The notes: generated by a model from the letters alone, not told the origin. 59,889 bases of DNA from Hyphomicrobiales bacterium (GCA_900473185.1 UCKU01000037.1:1-59889), one strand, 5' to 3'; shown: positions 26,145 to 35,234, numbered from the stretch's first letter. Numbers and translations are program-made.

Positions 26145-27269
26145 ATGGGCACCGTATCGCAATTGCATGACAATGTGCGTCCTCCGGCGCACCGCATCGA
26201 GACTGAGGAGGAAGCCATTTCCGCGGCTCGCGAGCTTGCGGTCGGCTTTCGCCGGCAGGCAAGCGAGCGCGACATCAATCGCCTCATGCCGAACGCCGAG
26301 CTCGACGCGCTCTCGCAATCTGGCCTCACAGCAATCACCGTTCCCCCTGAATATAGCGGGCTCGATATTTCCAACGCCCTGCTCGCCGAGATCGTCGCCA
26401 TTGCCGCCGAAAGTGATGCCTCGATCGGCAACGTACTCGCATCTCATTTCCGCGTGCTGGAAGGGCTGCGTAACCAGCCCTCGGAAGAGCTGAAGATCGC
26501 CCTTTTCACCCGTGCGCTGGACGGCGACCGTTTCGCCGCAACCCGTTTTACCGATCAGGCAAGTCTCGTTGCCGAGGGCTCCGGCTTTCGCCTGACAGGC
26601 CGGTCGGAACAGGCAGCCGCCATCCTTTTCTCCGACCGGATCGCCGCAGCAGCGATCGATCCCGGCGGCCGCAGGGTGACGTTGCATCTGCAGCGTGACA
26701 GCGACGAACTGCAGGCGGTGGACGACTGGGATGCTTTCGGGCTGCGCACCAACGGCACGGCAACACTGATTGCCGGCAAGCTGCATGTGAATGCAGATAC
26801 CGTCACCGCCGCTCTATCCGGTGATCACACGACGGAAAAGTCCCTGGGCCTTCTGCTGCAGGCAGCCGTCAGCCTCGGTATCGCCCGTGCAGCCTTTGCC
26901 GACCTGCTCGTCATGGCTAAGGAGCCCTCTGCCCTCTTTGGCAAAATCGGCGAGCGCGCCATCCGCATCGAAATCGCGACCGGCGCGCTGGAACAGGCAG
27001 GCCGCAAACTGGATATCGCCCAGGTAAGCCCCGCCGAAGCAGCCATGGCAGAAGCCTATTTCTCCGCCTCATCCGCCTGCCTCACGGCAACCGAGGTGGC
27101 GCTGGAGACGGCAAATACTCTCTTCGAACTGGCCCGGGGCGCGACCGGCAGCATAGCACTCAACCTCGACCGTCACTGGCGTAATGCCCGCATCCACGAC
27201 ATGGCAATCCAGCGCGAGCCGCTGTTGAACGCAGCAGGCGCGCATGTTCTGAAACTCAGGGAAAGCTGA
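26145..27269 (+). CDS. SfnB-like acyl-CoA-dehydrogenase-fold flavoprotein
   Basis: 374 residues with acyl-CoA dehydrogenase architecture: N-terminal helical domain (about 1-120), beta-barrel (about 125-225, ATRFTDQASLVAEGSGFRLTGR) and C-terminal helical bundle. It matches the SfnB/DszC/SoxC monooxygenase branch associated with sulfur acquisition from sulfonates or dibenzothiophenes rather than beta-oxidation. I do not find the catalytic glutamate usual in true acyl-CoA dehydrogenases. AGGAAAGAG precedes the ATG. It converges on an Rrf2 regulator gene. No reductase, SsuD or ABC gene accompanies it, so the substrate is open. Confidence 0.75.
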   Translation: MGTVSQLHDNVRPPAHRIETEEEAISAARELAVGFRRQASERDINRLMPNAELDALSQSGLTAITVPPEYSGLDISNALLAEIVAIAAESDASIGNVLASHFRVLEGLRNQPSEELKIALFTRALDGDRFAATRFTDQASLVAEGSGFRLTGRSEQAAAILFSDRIAAAAIDPGGRRVTLHLQRDSDELQAVDDWDAFGLRTNGTATLIAGKLHVNADTVTAALSGDHTTEKSLGLLLQAAVSLGIARAAFADLLVMAKEPSALFGKIGERAIRIEIATGALEQAGRKLDIAQVSPAEAAMAEAYFSASSACLTATEVALETANTLFELARGATGSIALNLDRHWRNARIHDMAIQREPLLNAAGAHVLKLRES

Positions 27270-27335
27270 AACAATTCCAGCAAAACTGTGCCGCGATTTG
27301 AGCCCGGAATTGCGTGAAAATAAAGGGCGCGCGGA

Positions 27336-27797
27336 TCAGCTCGCGGCGGAAACCGGGACCTTTTCCTCGACCGTTTCGATGCCGCCGCCGGCAACGAACT
27401 GTTCGAGCGTCATATTGTCGAGAATGGCGGCGATCGCGTCCCGGACTTCGGTCATCGAGCGCCGCACCTGACAGGTCTCGGGATCGGCACAGTCGTCGCA
27501 TGCCTCGTAAGCCGTGCGGCTCGCGCAGCGGATCGGCGCGAGCGGCCCGTCCAGTGTGCGGATGACATGACCGATGCGGATGTCCGACGCAGGCCGCGAC
27601 AGCGAATAGCCCCCGCCCGGCCCCTTCTTCGACCGCAGGATGCCGACATTGCGCAGTTCGAGCAGGATCGTATCGAGAAACTTCTTCGGGATATTGTTGC
27701 GCGAGGCGATATCGTTGATGAAGGCGGTCTCGCCCGGCGCTAGCCGCGCCAGATCGACCAGCGCCTTCAATCCGTATTTTCCTTTTTTCGTCAACAT
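27336..27797 (-). CDS. Rrf2-family transcriptional regulator with four cysteines
   Basis: 153 residues from ATG 27797 (MLTKKGKYGLKALVDLA), chosen because Rrf2 proteins begin exactly so. The winged HTH covers about residues 1-65, with the wing GPGGGYSLSRP. C91, C100, C103 and C109 form a cluster comparable to the Fe-S site of IscR, so a redox-, iron- or sulfur-responsive cluster is possible. It lies tail-to-tail with the SfnB-like gene, 66 bp apart; joint involvement in sulfur metabolism is a guess from proximity. It is not RirA. Confidence 0.88.
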   Translation of the reverse strand: MLTKKGKYGLKALVDLARLAPGETAFINDIASRNNIPKKFLDTILLELRNVGILRSKKGPGGGYSLSRPASDIRIGHVIRTLDGPLAPIRCASRTAYEACDDCADPETCQVRRSMTEVRDAIAAILDNMTLEQFVAGGGIETVEEKVPVSAAS

Positions 27798-27965
27798 CTG
27801 CGTCGCCCTGCACTTTGCGGCATTATGCTTCTGTAATAGCAGGCAAATAGAGTCAAAACCATGAAGAGACAACAAAATAACCAGTTTTTATAGGCTACAT
27901 CAGCAATATGTTGCCGTAAAACCGCTATTCAGAGTTTCCTGAACCTTGCAGGCCTCCAGAAGGTT

Positions 27966-28003
27966 GTCTCGCACCGTCAACCGATGCGAGACGGGAAGTC
28001 TCG
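27966..28003 (-). terminator. Possible terminator / alternative hairpins after the SDR gene
   Basis: GTCTCGCA/TGCGAGAC (8 bp, 27966-27992) and CGAGAC/GTCTCG (27987-28003) share the central arm, so only one can form at a time. They lie immediately after the SDR stop. There is no strong T tract, so termination strength is uncertain. Confidence 0.35.
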
Positions 28004-28004
28004 T

Positions 28005-28793
28005 CTAGACCGTTTTCAGCATGCCGCCATCGACGAAATAGGTAGAGCCAATACTGTAGCTCGCTCGGTCGGAGCAGAGGAAGACGAAGAAGTTCGCGAG
28101 CTCCTCCGGCGTGCCGAAACGCTTGGACGAGGCATGCTCATCCGCCACGCTCTGTAGGTAGCCCTCCCAGTCGCCGCCAGTCTCGGCCGTCAGTTGCTTG
28201 GCAGTCTTGATCCAGTCAGGTGTCAGGATGAGGCCAGCATTGACGCAGTTGACGCGAATCTTGTCCTTGACGAGCTCGGTGGAGAGCGTCTTGGAAAACA
28301 TCATGAGCGCCGCCTTGGTGACATTGTAGATCGGCTCGTACCACAGCGGCTGCACGGCACAGATCGAGGCATTGTGAAGGATCACCCCGCCGCCACGCTT
28401 CTTCATCTGCGGCGCAATTCCGCGGGCAAGGCGCACGGCGGCCATCACATGTAGATCAAAATACGCCTGCCACTTCTCGTCGGGCGCCTCCATGACCGTC
28501 TCGTTGGAGCCGGTGCCGGCATTGTTGATGAGAATATCCGCTCCACCACGGTCGGCTGCCGCCGCGATGATCGCCTCTGTGCCTTCGACGGTCGCCACAT
28601 CGCTTTCGACCGCAATGGCGCTGACACCATATTTTTCGGCGATGCGCACAGCTTCAGCATCCAGCCGCTCACGTCCACGCGCAGACAAAATGAGGTTGAC
28701 CCCCTCGGCCGCCAGCCCTTCGGCGATCGCCAGCCCGATACCGACCGAACCACCAGTGATGACGGCGGTCTTTCCCTTCAATCCAAGATCCAT
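28005..28793 (-). CDS. SDR-family oxidoreductase
   Basis: 262 residues from ATG 28793, preceded by GGGAGGATTT; the longer frame adds 18 residues before the normal SDR start. TGGSVGIG (13-20), INNAG (89-93), S143, Y156 and K160 (YNVTK) are present, and the C-terminus SIGSTYFVDGGMLKTV is classical. After beta-2 it reads SARGRERL, consistent with NADP(H). It is divergent from the Hyi-type TIM-barrel gene across 163 bp and close to the LacI-controlled glycoside operon, so it may act on a sugar or sugar acid from that pathway (inference). Confidence 0.88.
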   Translation of the reverse strand: MDLGLKGKTAVITGGSVGIGLAIAEGLAAEGVNLILSARGRERLDAEAVRIAEKYGVSAIAVESDVATVEGTEAIIAAAADRGGADILINNAGTGSNETVMEAPDEKWQAYFDLHVMAAVRLARGIAPQMKKRGGGVILHNASICAVQPLWYEPIYNVTKAALMMFSKTLSTELVKDKIRVNCVNAGLILTPDWIKTAKQLTAETGGDWEGYLQSVADEHASSKRFGTPEELANFFVFLCSDRASYSIGSTYFVDGGMLKTV

Positions 28794-28956
28794 GAAATCC
28801 TCCCAATCCGGCCGGCGGTCCGGCCGCTCCGCCAACTCTTCCGACATTGGCTCTGCCCGTCAAGCCATGGCGGAAAATCATCGGTGCCGCTAGCTGATCC
28901 CTCTTGCCGCAGGCCGCGATCTGTCGCATGCCTGCAGGCATAGTGGAGGAATTTTC

Positions 28957-29724
28957 ATGCGTCTTTATTCAGCTTGCATTGAATGGCTGTTTGCCGAGGA
29001 AGGCGATCATTTCGCCGATCGCATCCGCCGCGCCCATGCCGCCGGCCTCAAAGCCATCGAGTTTTGGCGCTGGACGGACAAGGATCTCGACGCGATCGAA
29101 GCCGCATTGAAGGAAACCGGCCTCAAGGTGACGAGCCTCGTCGCCGAGCCGATGATCGCGCTGACCAACGCTGCCAATCGCGAAACCTGGCTGAAGGGCC
29201 TTACCGATTCCGTCGCCGTCGCGAAACGCCTCGGCGCCCCTGTCCTGATCGCGCAAGCCGGCGATGATCTCGCGGGTTTCACACGAGACGAACAGCGCAA
29301 GGCGCTCACCGAAACGCTACGGGCCGGCGCCGACATCCTTGATGATAGCGGCGTGCGCCTCGGTGTCGAGCCACTCAACATCCGCATCGACCACATCGGC
29401 TATTTCCTCGATTCCACCCGCGAGGGGCTGGATATCGTCGATGACGTCGCCCGTCCGGAAATCGGCATCGTCTATGACATCTATCATTCCGCCGTCATGC
29501 ATGAGCGCACGGAAGATGTTCTGGCCGGCCGCGTCGACCGCGTTTTCCACGTTCATGTCGCCGATCATCCCGGTCGCAACGAACCAGGCACCGGCACGAT
29601 CGATCTCGCTCACCGCCTGAACTGGATCTTCTCCAACGGCTACACCGGGGCTATCGGCTTGGAATACAAGCCAACGGCTCCGGGTGCGGATGCAGTGAAG
29701 GCGGCAATTGCGACCTTGGGCTGA
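28957..29724 (+). CDS. Hydroxypyruvate-isomerase-family TIM barrel
   Basis: 255 residues; GTGGAGGAATTTTC precedes the ATG. AP-endonuclease-2-type TIM barrel with the two catalytic glutamates of the Hyi family, E138 (GVEPLN) and E236 (GLEYKP), metal ligand D174 (VYDIYHS) and the loop DHPGRNEPGTGTID. It lacks the DWAxGERGIA segment of true hydroxypyruvate isomerases, and its N-terminus differs, so it may instead be a 2-oxotetronate isomerase or sugar epimerase. It converges on the LacI gene; its divergent neighbour is an SDR. Confidence 0.8.
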   Translation: MRLYSACIEWLFAEEGDHFADRIRRAHAAGLKAIEFWRWTDKDLDAIEAALKETGLKVTSLVAEPMIALTNAANRETWLKGLTDSVAVAKRLGAPVLIAQAGDDLAGFTRDEQRKALTETLRAGADILDDSGVRLGVEPLNIRIDHIGYFLDSTREGLDIVDDVARPEIGIVYDIYHSAVMHERTEDVLAGRVDRVFHVHVADHPGRNEPGTGTIDLAHRLNWIFSNGYTGAIGLEYKPTAPGADAVKAAIATLG

Positions 29725-29763
29725 CATTCAGCATTTTGCTGTCATCCGGCAGCATCTGCCCGA

Positions 29764-30846
29764 TCACTTCACAAGCGCGTTGTGCCGATCGGCTTCCGAT
29801 TCCGGCTTTGCTGGATCGGCAACTGCCGGCACCTTGCACGGACCGGCCGAACGGCGCTCGACGATGCGTGAAGCGATCATGACGCGGCGGGCAGGCATGC
29901 CGGGCAGGCGCGGATTTTCTATCCGCTCTAGGAGCAGCCGGAGACCGACGGCCCCGCCCTCCTGCCCTTCCATTTTCACCGTCGTCAATGGCGGCGAAAT
30001 TTGCGTGGCCGGCGAGAAATCGCCGAAGCCTACGACCGAGACGTCATCGGGAATGCGATAGCCCTGGCCCAGCAATTCGGAAACCACGGTCAGCGCCAGT
30101 CCGTCATGGGCACAGAAGAAAGCCGTCGGGTGGATGCCCTCTGCCTTGAGGTCCTTGAAAGCCTCGCCGAAGCCGATCTGTTCGTCGAAGCGTAACACAT
30201 GCAGCGAGACGTCCTCGCAGCGTTCGGCAATCTCTCGCGCCCCGTAGAAGCGCTCACGCCGGCCGCGGAAACCGGGCGTGCCGTTGACATAGGCGATCGA
30301 CCGATGGCCGAGTTCGATCAGATATTGCAGTACCGCCTGCCCAGCCTCATGGTCGGTGCCGGTCACCTGATCGGCCTGCTCCAGCGGATCAACCCAGCCG
30401 AAACGCACGATCGGCACACCGGTCGCCGTTGCCGCCATGATCGCCTCACGATCATGCGGTCCGACGAGCAGCAGGCCGGCGCAGGAGCGCCCCAGTTCTT
30501 CCAGCTGACCGGCACTGTGGGTCCAGCGGATGCGTAGCGCCATGCCGAGCCTATGCGCCTCGCGCTGCACGCCATTCTGGATCTGCATGTAGAGTTCGCT
30601 GTTGACGGCATCGAGATCGTGGAAAACGACGGCGATATCATTGGTCTGCGATTGGCCGGCAGGGCGCGTGTAGCCCAGCCGTTCGGCCGCCGCGCGGATC
30701 AGCGCGCGCGTCTCCTCACTGACACCGCTCTTGCCTGCTAGCGAGCGCGACACCGCATATTTCGAGAGGCCGACCTCCCGCGCGATCGTCTGTAAGGTAA
30801 CTCGCCCCCTGCTTCCCACTCTCCACCTCGATGTTCCATCCGGCAT
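29764..30846 (-). CDS. LacI-family repressor of the glycoside operon
   Basis: 360 residues. N-terminal HTH (VTLQTIAREVGLSKYAVSRSLAG, about residues 16-38) with hinge, then a periplasmic-binding-like sugar-sensing domain (about 68-340). The start at 30846 has a weak ribosome site; a GTG at 30819 behind GAGGTGGAGA is an alternative. It is divergent from the eight-gene ABC/GH operon beginning at 31006 and is the obvious regulator of it. The effector is probably a sugar released from or related to the imported glycoside. The tail after residue 340 is longer than usual and Pro/Ala-rich. Confidence 0.9.
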   Translation of the reverse strand: MPDGTSRWRVGSRGRVTLQTIAREVGLSKYAVSRSLAGKSGVSEETRALIRAAAERLGYTRPAGQSQTNDIAVVFHDLDAVNSELYMQIQNGVQREAHRLGMALRIRWTHSAGQLEELGRSCAGLLLVGPHDREAIMAATATGVPIVRFGWVDPLEQADQVTGTDHEAGQAVLQYLIELGHRSIAYVNGTPGFRGRRERFYGAREIAERCEDVSLHVLRFDEQIGFGEAFKDLKAEGIHPTAFFCAHDGLALTVVSELLGQGYRIPDDVSVVGFGDFSPATQISPPLTTVKMEGQEGGAVGLRLLLERIENPRLPGMPARRVMIASRIVERRSAGPCKVPAVADPAKPESEADRHNALVK

Positions 30847-30875
30847 TCGGAGCGCTTCGCTACACGTTCCCTACC

Positions 30876-30917
30876 GGAATAGCAAATTCCTGCACTAACA
30901 AAACATAACGCTTTACC
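30876..30917. promoter_or_regulatory. Candidate LacI operators in the divergent promoter
   Basis: GGAAT-AGCAA-ATTCC (30876-30890) is a perfect 5-bp inverted repeat. On the minus strand, GGTAAAGCGTTATG (30904-30917) fits about 10 of 14 positions of the generic LacI-family operator (cre-like, central CG). Both lie in the 159-bp gap between the LacI gene and the binding-protein gene. Confidence 0.4.
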
Positions 30918-31005
30918 TAACAATATCCAAATGTATTCTTCTCGTTATCCCCGCCTGAAACCAAAAAATAACGATAAGGGCTGCGGATTTTTGGAGGAGA
31001 ACCCT

Positions 31006-32931
31006 ATGATCAAGCTGAAACGTCGTGCGTTTCTGGCCGGGACTTCGGCCGTTCTGATCTTGCCGGCTCTGCCGGTTTTCGCCGCCGACTTCAAGGAAGC
31101 GGACATTCTGAAAGACAAGGTTTCAAGCGGCGCGTTGCCGGCCCTGAAGGATCGGCTGCCGCAAAATCCGCTCGTCATAAAGCCGGTCGAAAGCGTCGGC
31201 AAATATGGCGGCGACTGGAATATGGCGCTCGTCGGCGGCGGCTCGTTGTCGATGCTGTTCCGCTATCAGGCCTATGAGCCGCTGCTGCGCTACACACCCG
31301 ACTGGTCCGGCGTGACGCTGAATGTCGCCGAGGCCTTCGACGGCAATGCGGATTCAACGGAATACACCATCCGCCTGCGCAAGGGCATGAAGTGGTCAGA
31401 CGGCCATCCCTATACCACCGCGGACGTAAAATTCTGGTACGACACGATCCTGACCGATAAGCGCGTTGCCGTTAACGGACAAGGCCATTGGAAGACAGCA
31501 GGCAAGCCGGCGAAGCTCGAAATTGTCGACGAACAGACATTTAAAGTTATCTTCGCCAAGCCTAACGGTATGTTCCCGTTGCAGGTCGCCTGGGCCAATA
31601 GTGACCACACGACACGCTGCCCCAAACATTATCTCGAGCAGTTCCATATCGATTATAACCCGAAGGCCGACGAGCTTGCCAAACAGCGCGGCTTCGAAAG
31701 CTGGATCGCCGCCTTCCAGTCCGCCTCCGGCTTCCAGGACGACAATGCCTTCTTCCTGAACTCCTCGAAGAAGCCCTGCCTGCATGCCTGGATGTTTACG
31801 ACTGCGCCCGGCGAGAATACCGAACGCGCTATTGCCGAACGCAACCCCTTCTACTGGAAGGTGGATACGGAAGGTAACCAGCTCCCCTATATGGACCGCA
31901 TCGTCTACCAGATGGTCGCCGATCCGCAGGTGCTGCTCTTGAAGGCCATGCAGGGCGAAATCGATCTGATGGATCAATATATCGCCACACCGAACAACAA
32001 GTCGGTGCTCTACGATGCGCGCGAGCAGGGCAAGTATGATTTCTACACGCTGACTTCGACCGAAGCCAATGTGATGAACTTCATCTTTAACCTGAACCAC
32101 AATGACGAGACCAAGCGAAAGCTCTTCCGCAACAAGGATTTTCGCGCGGCACTCTCCATGGCACTCGATCGCCAATCGCTGATCGATGCCGTGCTCGTCG
32201 GCCAGGGCGCGCCGGCTCAGCCGTCGATCAAGCAGGGTGATCCGCTCTACAACGAGCAGCTTGCCACACAGTTCACCAGCTACGATGTCGACAAGGCGAA
32301 TGCCATGCTCGACACGCTGATCCCGAAGCGCGACGACCAGAACTTCCGTCTGGACGAGAAGGGCCGACGCCTGACGGTGATCTTCGAGATCGACCAGGCA
32401 CGCGCCGTCTTCCTCGATCTCTTCCAGCTGGTCATTCCGATGTTTCAGGCCGTCGGTATCGATGCGCAGATGCGCACCATGGACCGCTCGCTCTGGGAAA
32501 CCCGCGTCCGCCAGGGCCGCGATTTCGATGCGACGGCCCACCAGTTCGGCGCCAATGGCGGTGTCGCCGCCATGCTCGACCCGCGCTACTACGTGCCGAC
32601 GGATTCGAACGCCATGTACGCTCCGGCCTGGCAGCTCTGGTATCTCGACCGCAACAATGCCAATGCGGAAGAGCCGCCGGAAGAAACCAAGAAGCTGCTT
32701 GAACTCTACGACAAGCTGAAGGCAACCTCCGATCCCGCCGGCCAGCAGGAGATCATGAAGCAGATCCTGCAGGGTGCCGCCGATAACTTCTATGTCTTCG
32801 GCATTTCCCAGCCGCCGGATGGCTACGGCGTCGTCAAGAACAACATGAAGAACATCACCAAGACCATGCCGAATTCCTTCGGCTGGCCAACTCCCGCTCC
32901 CACCATGCCGGAGCAGTTCTACAAGGTCTGA
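31006..32931 (+). CDS. Family-5 solute-binding protein of an AgpA/Dpp-like importer
   Basis: 641 residues from ATG 31006, behind GGAGGAG. The leader KRRAFLAG...VFAADF has a twin-arginine pattern and a cleavage site near residue 27, so Tat export is likely. The mature part is an SBP_bac_5 fold (long, about 610 residues), a group named for oligopeptides but which in rhizobia includes AgpA, the galactoside-binding protein of Sinorhizobium meliloti (established there). The neighbouring glycosidases favour an oligosaccharide or glycoside ligand. It is first in an eight-gene operon; a 7-bp hairpin after the stop may raise its level relative to downstream genes. Confidence 0.9.
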   Translation: MIKLKRRAFLAGTSAVLILPALPVFAADFKEADILKDKVSSGALPALKDRLPQNPLVIKPVESVGKYGGDWNMALVGGGSLSMLFRYQAYEPLLRYTPDWSGVTLNVAEAFDGNADSTEYTIRLRKGMKWSDGHPYTTADVKFWYDTILTDKRVAVNGQGHWKTAGKPAKLEIVDEQTFKVIFAKPNGMFPLQVAWANSDHTTRCPKHYLEQFHIDYNPKADELAKQRGFESWIAAFQSASGFQDDNAFFLNSSKKPCLHAWMFTTAPGENTERAIAERNPFYWKVDTEGNQLPYMDRIVYQMVADPQVLLLKAMQGEIDLMDQYIATPNNKSVLYDAREQGKYDFYTLTSTEANVMNFIFNLNHNDETKRKLFRNKDFRAALSMALDRQSLIDAVLVGQGAPAQPSIKQGDPLYNEQLATQFTSYDVDKANAMLDTLIPKRDDQNFRLDEKGRRLTVIFEIDQARAVFLDLFQLVIPMFQAVGIDAQMRTMDRSLWETRVRQGRDFDATAHQFGANGGVAAMLDPRYYVPTDSNAMYAPAWQLWYLDRNNANAEEPPEETKKLLELYDKLKATSDPAGQQEIMKQILQGAADNFYVFGISQPPDGYGVVKNNMKNITKTMPNSFGWPTPAPTMPEQFYKV

Positions 32932-32958
32932 CGGCCTGCAAAATGATGATGCATTCAA

Positions 32959-32983
32959 GGCGCCGGCTTTATCAGTCGGCGCC
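32959..32983 (+). other. Intercistronic hairpin after the binding-protein gene
   Basis: GGCGCCG/CGGCGCC, a perfect 7-bp stem with 11-nt loop, 27 bp after the stop, followed by CCCCTCTTTTG. It is typical of hairpins that stabilise binding-protein mRNA or cause partial termination. Confidence 0.5.
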
Positions 32984-33009
32984 AAGGCCCCTCTTTTGCC
33001 AATGATTGG

Positions 33010-35127
33010 ATGAAGTCGATGCTCGACGCCAGAAGACAGAATACCGACACGCTACGCACGCCGGACTGGTTCAAGACCGCAACACGCTGGACCCAGCTCA
33101 CCTTCGTGGAGGACGACCCGGAAAAATACGATCCGGCCTTCTGGGTCGATGTCTTCAAGCGCACCAAATCCAACGCCGTATGCCTCAGCGCCGGCGGCTA
33201 CATCGCCTATTATCCGAGCGAAGTGCCCTACCACTATGTGAGCAAATATCTGGGTGACAAGGATATCTTCGGCGCACTCGTCGATGCCGCCCGCAAGCTC
33301 GACATGCATGTCATGGCCCGCGTCGACCCGCACGCCATTCACGACGATGCCGCCAAGGCGCATCCGGAATGGGTAATGATCAATGCCGACGGCACACCGC
33401 GCCGCCACTGGGCTTACCCGGATGTCTGGGTCACCAATGCCTACGGCGATTACAACACCGTCTTCATGCCCGAAGTGGTGAAGGAGATCGTCCGCAAATA
33501 CGATATAGACGCGATCTTCGCCAATCGCTGGCAGGGCCATGGCGTCGATTACAGCGAAGACAGCGCTCGCCGCTTCAAGGACATGTTCGGCCACGCCCTG
33601 CCGAAGAAGGCGGATGCCGATGATCCGGCCTGGCAGAGCTGGCTGCAATGGCGCCGCCGCGTGCTGACCGACATGATTGCCCAGTGGGACGATGCGGTCA
33701 AAGCGATCCGCCCGCATGCAAGCTTTATCCCGAACATGGGTGGCGCCTCGCTGATGGAATTCGACCTCTCGGTCATCGCCAAACATTGCCCCTTCCTCGT
33801 CGTCGACCACCAGGGCCGCAAGGGCCTCGAACTTGGCTGGTCCGCCGGCCGCAACGGCAAGCGCATCCGCGCCACCTTCCCTGACCGCCCGGTCGTCCTG
33901 ATCACTTCAATTGGCCCGGAAGAGGAATATCGCTGGAAGGATGCCGTCACCTCGGGCGAGGAAATGCAGCTCTGGATCAATGACGGCACGGCCCACGGCC
34001 TCTATGCCTGGTTCACCAAGTTCAACGGCGTCGTGCCCGACAAGCGCTGGGTGGAACCGGTCGCCGATGCTTTCGCCCTGCAGGCAGCTGTCGAGCCAGT
34101 CCTTGAAAGCATGCATCCGACGGCCGAAATCGCCGTCATCGACCCCTCGACGACGCTCCGCCATTGGGCGCCGGAAGAGCGCCACAGCGCCGAGAAGCAC
34201 GATCTCGGCTTCTATCATGCGCTTGTCGAAGCCCGCTTGCCCTTCGAGCTTCTCTCGGATCAGGTTCTGACCAAGGAGAACCTCGATCGTTTCAAGCTGA
34301 TCATCCTCGCCAACGCCTCATGCCTCTCGGATGCGCAGAACGAGGCGATCCGCGCCTATGTCGATCGCGGCGGCAGCGTCATCGCATCCTACGAAACCTC
34401 GCTACGCGACGAATTCGGCAAGAAGCGCAGCGAATTCGGCCTCTCCGATGTGCTCGGCGCCAAATTCGTCTCCGGCCCGCGCGGCATCGTCAAGAACACC
34501 TATGTGGCGCTGTCGGGCGATCATTCGGTCAATCAGGGCTATGAGGGTGCCGAGCGCATCATGGGCGGCACGCGTCTCATTCATGCCGATCCCATCGGCA
34601 ATGCGACGACACCCTTCCTCTATGTTCCCGACTTCCCGGATCTGCCGATGGAAGAGGTCTATCCGCGCAAGGCACCGGAAGGCGCCGGCGTCATCGCCCG
34701 CGAAACCGGCAAGGGCGGCCGCACCGTCTATATCCCATGGAATATCGGCGAGATCTTCTGGGAAGTCTTTGCGGTCGACCACGGAAAGCTGATTGCCAAT
34801 GCGGTGCGCTGGGCACTCGGCAAAACCTCGCGCGTCACCGTCGAAGGCCCCGGCGTCATCGACATCGCGTTGCGCGAAAATGCCGAAGGTATCGCGCTCA
34901 GCCTCTTCAACCTCACAAACCCGATGATGATGAAGGGGCCGATACGCGAAAATTACCCTCTGGCGGCGCAGACGGTTTCAGTGGAAATTCCCCCGGGCAA
35001 ATCGGTGGCGAAGGCATGGCTCGTCGTTACCGACCGCGCTGCAAACTTCAGCGTTAGGGATGGCCGCGCACAGGTGGAGGTGCCCGGCATCGAACGGCTG
35101 GAGGTGCTGCACCTCACCTGGAAATGA
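33010..35127 (+). CDS. Putative glycoside hydrolase, GHL6-like TIM barrel with GH42-type trimerisation domain
   Basis: 705 residues, no signal peptide, so cytosolic. An N-terminal TIM barrel (about 1-370) has features of the hypothetical glycosidase family GHL6: RVDPHAIHDDAAKAHPEW, a 'DIDAIFANRW' strand and an 'NMGG' loop. It is followed by a flavodoxin-like beta-galactosidase trimerisation/GATase domain (about 375-620, 'LIILANASCLSDAQNEAIRAYV') and a small beta domain. The catalytic residues are not certain; candidates are Asp and Glu in the barrel (DYSED, E311 region). It would hydrolyse the imported glycoside. Such proteins are barely characterised. Confidence 0.7.
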   Translation: MKSMLDARRQNTDTLRTPDWFKTATRWTQLTFVEDDPEKYDPAFWVDVFKRTKSNAVCLSAGGYIAYYPSEVPYHYVSKYLGDKDIFGALVDAARKLDMHVMARVDPHAIHDDAAKAHPEWVMINADGTPRRHWAYPDVWVTNAYGDYNTVFMPEVVKEIVRKYDIDAIFANRWQGHGVDYSEDSARRFKDMFGHALPKKADADDPAWQSWLQWRRRVLTDMIAQWDDAVKAIRPHASFIPNMGGASLMEFDLSVIAKHCPFLVVDHQGRKGLELGWSAGRNGKRIRATFPDRPVVLITSIGPEEEYRWKDAVTSGEEMQLWINDGTAHGLYAWFTKFNGVVPDKRWVEPVADAFALQAAVEPVLESMHPTAEIAVIDPSTTLRHWAPEERHSAEKHDLGFYHALVEARLPFELLSDQVLTKENLDRFKLIILANASCLSDAQNEAIRAYVDRGGSVIASYETSLRDEFGKKRSEFGLSDVLGAKFVSGPRGIVKNTYVALSGDHSVNQGYEGAERIMGGTRLIHADPIGNATTPFLYVPDFPDLPMEEVYPRKAPEGAGVIARETGKGGRTVYIPWNIGEIFWEVFAVDHGKLIANAVRWALGKTSRVTVEGPGVIDIALRENAEGIALSLFNLTNPMMMKGPIRENYPLAAQTVSVEIPPGKSVAKAWLVVTDRAANFSVRDGRAQVEVPGIERLEVLHLTWK

Positions 35128-35147
35128 GGTGCTGAAAAGAGGAGGAG

Positions 35148-35175
35148 CGCTTTCGGCCTGGAGGGGCCGAAAGCG
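35148..35175 (+). other. Perfect 11-bp intercistronic hairpin
   Basis: CGCTTTCGGCC, a 6-nt loop and GGCCGAAAGCG lie in the 107-bp gap between the glycosidase and the first permease gene. There is no T tract. It is probably an mRNA processing or stability element separating the operon into expression units. Confidence 0.55.
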
Positions 35176-35234
35176 GATGGAGATCCGAAGGAAGCGTCTG
35201 ACCGGGCGCTCTCAACGGGAGGAGAAACATTCCG

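Noticed and set aside
27966..28003. Three GTCTCG/CGAGAC copies as a CRISPR-like or mobile-element repeat
   Set aside because: Only short overlapping inverted copies over 38 bp, without regular spacers; a hairpin after the SDR gene explains them better.
31006..32931. Annotation of the first family-5 importer as an oligopeptide transporter
   Set aside because: Family-5 binding proteins also take up galactosides (AgpA) and other glycosides; the operon holds two glycosidases and no peptidase, so a peptide label is not supported.
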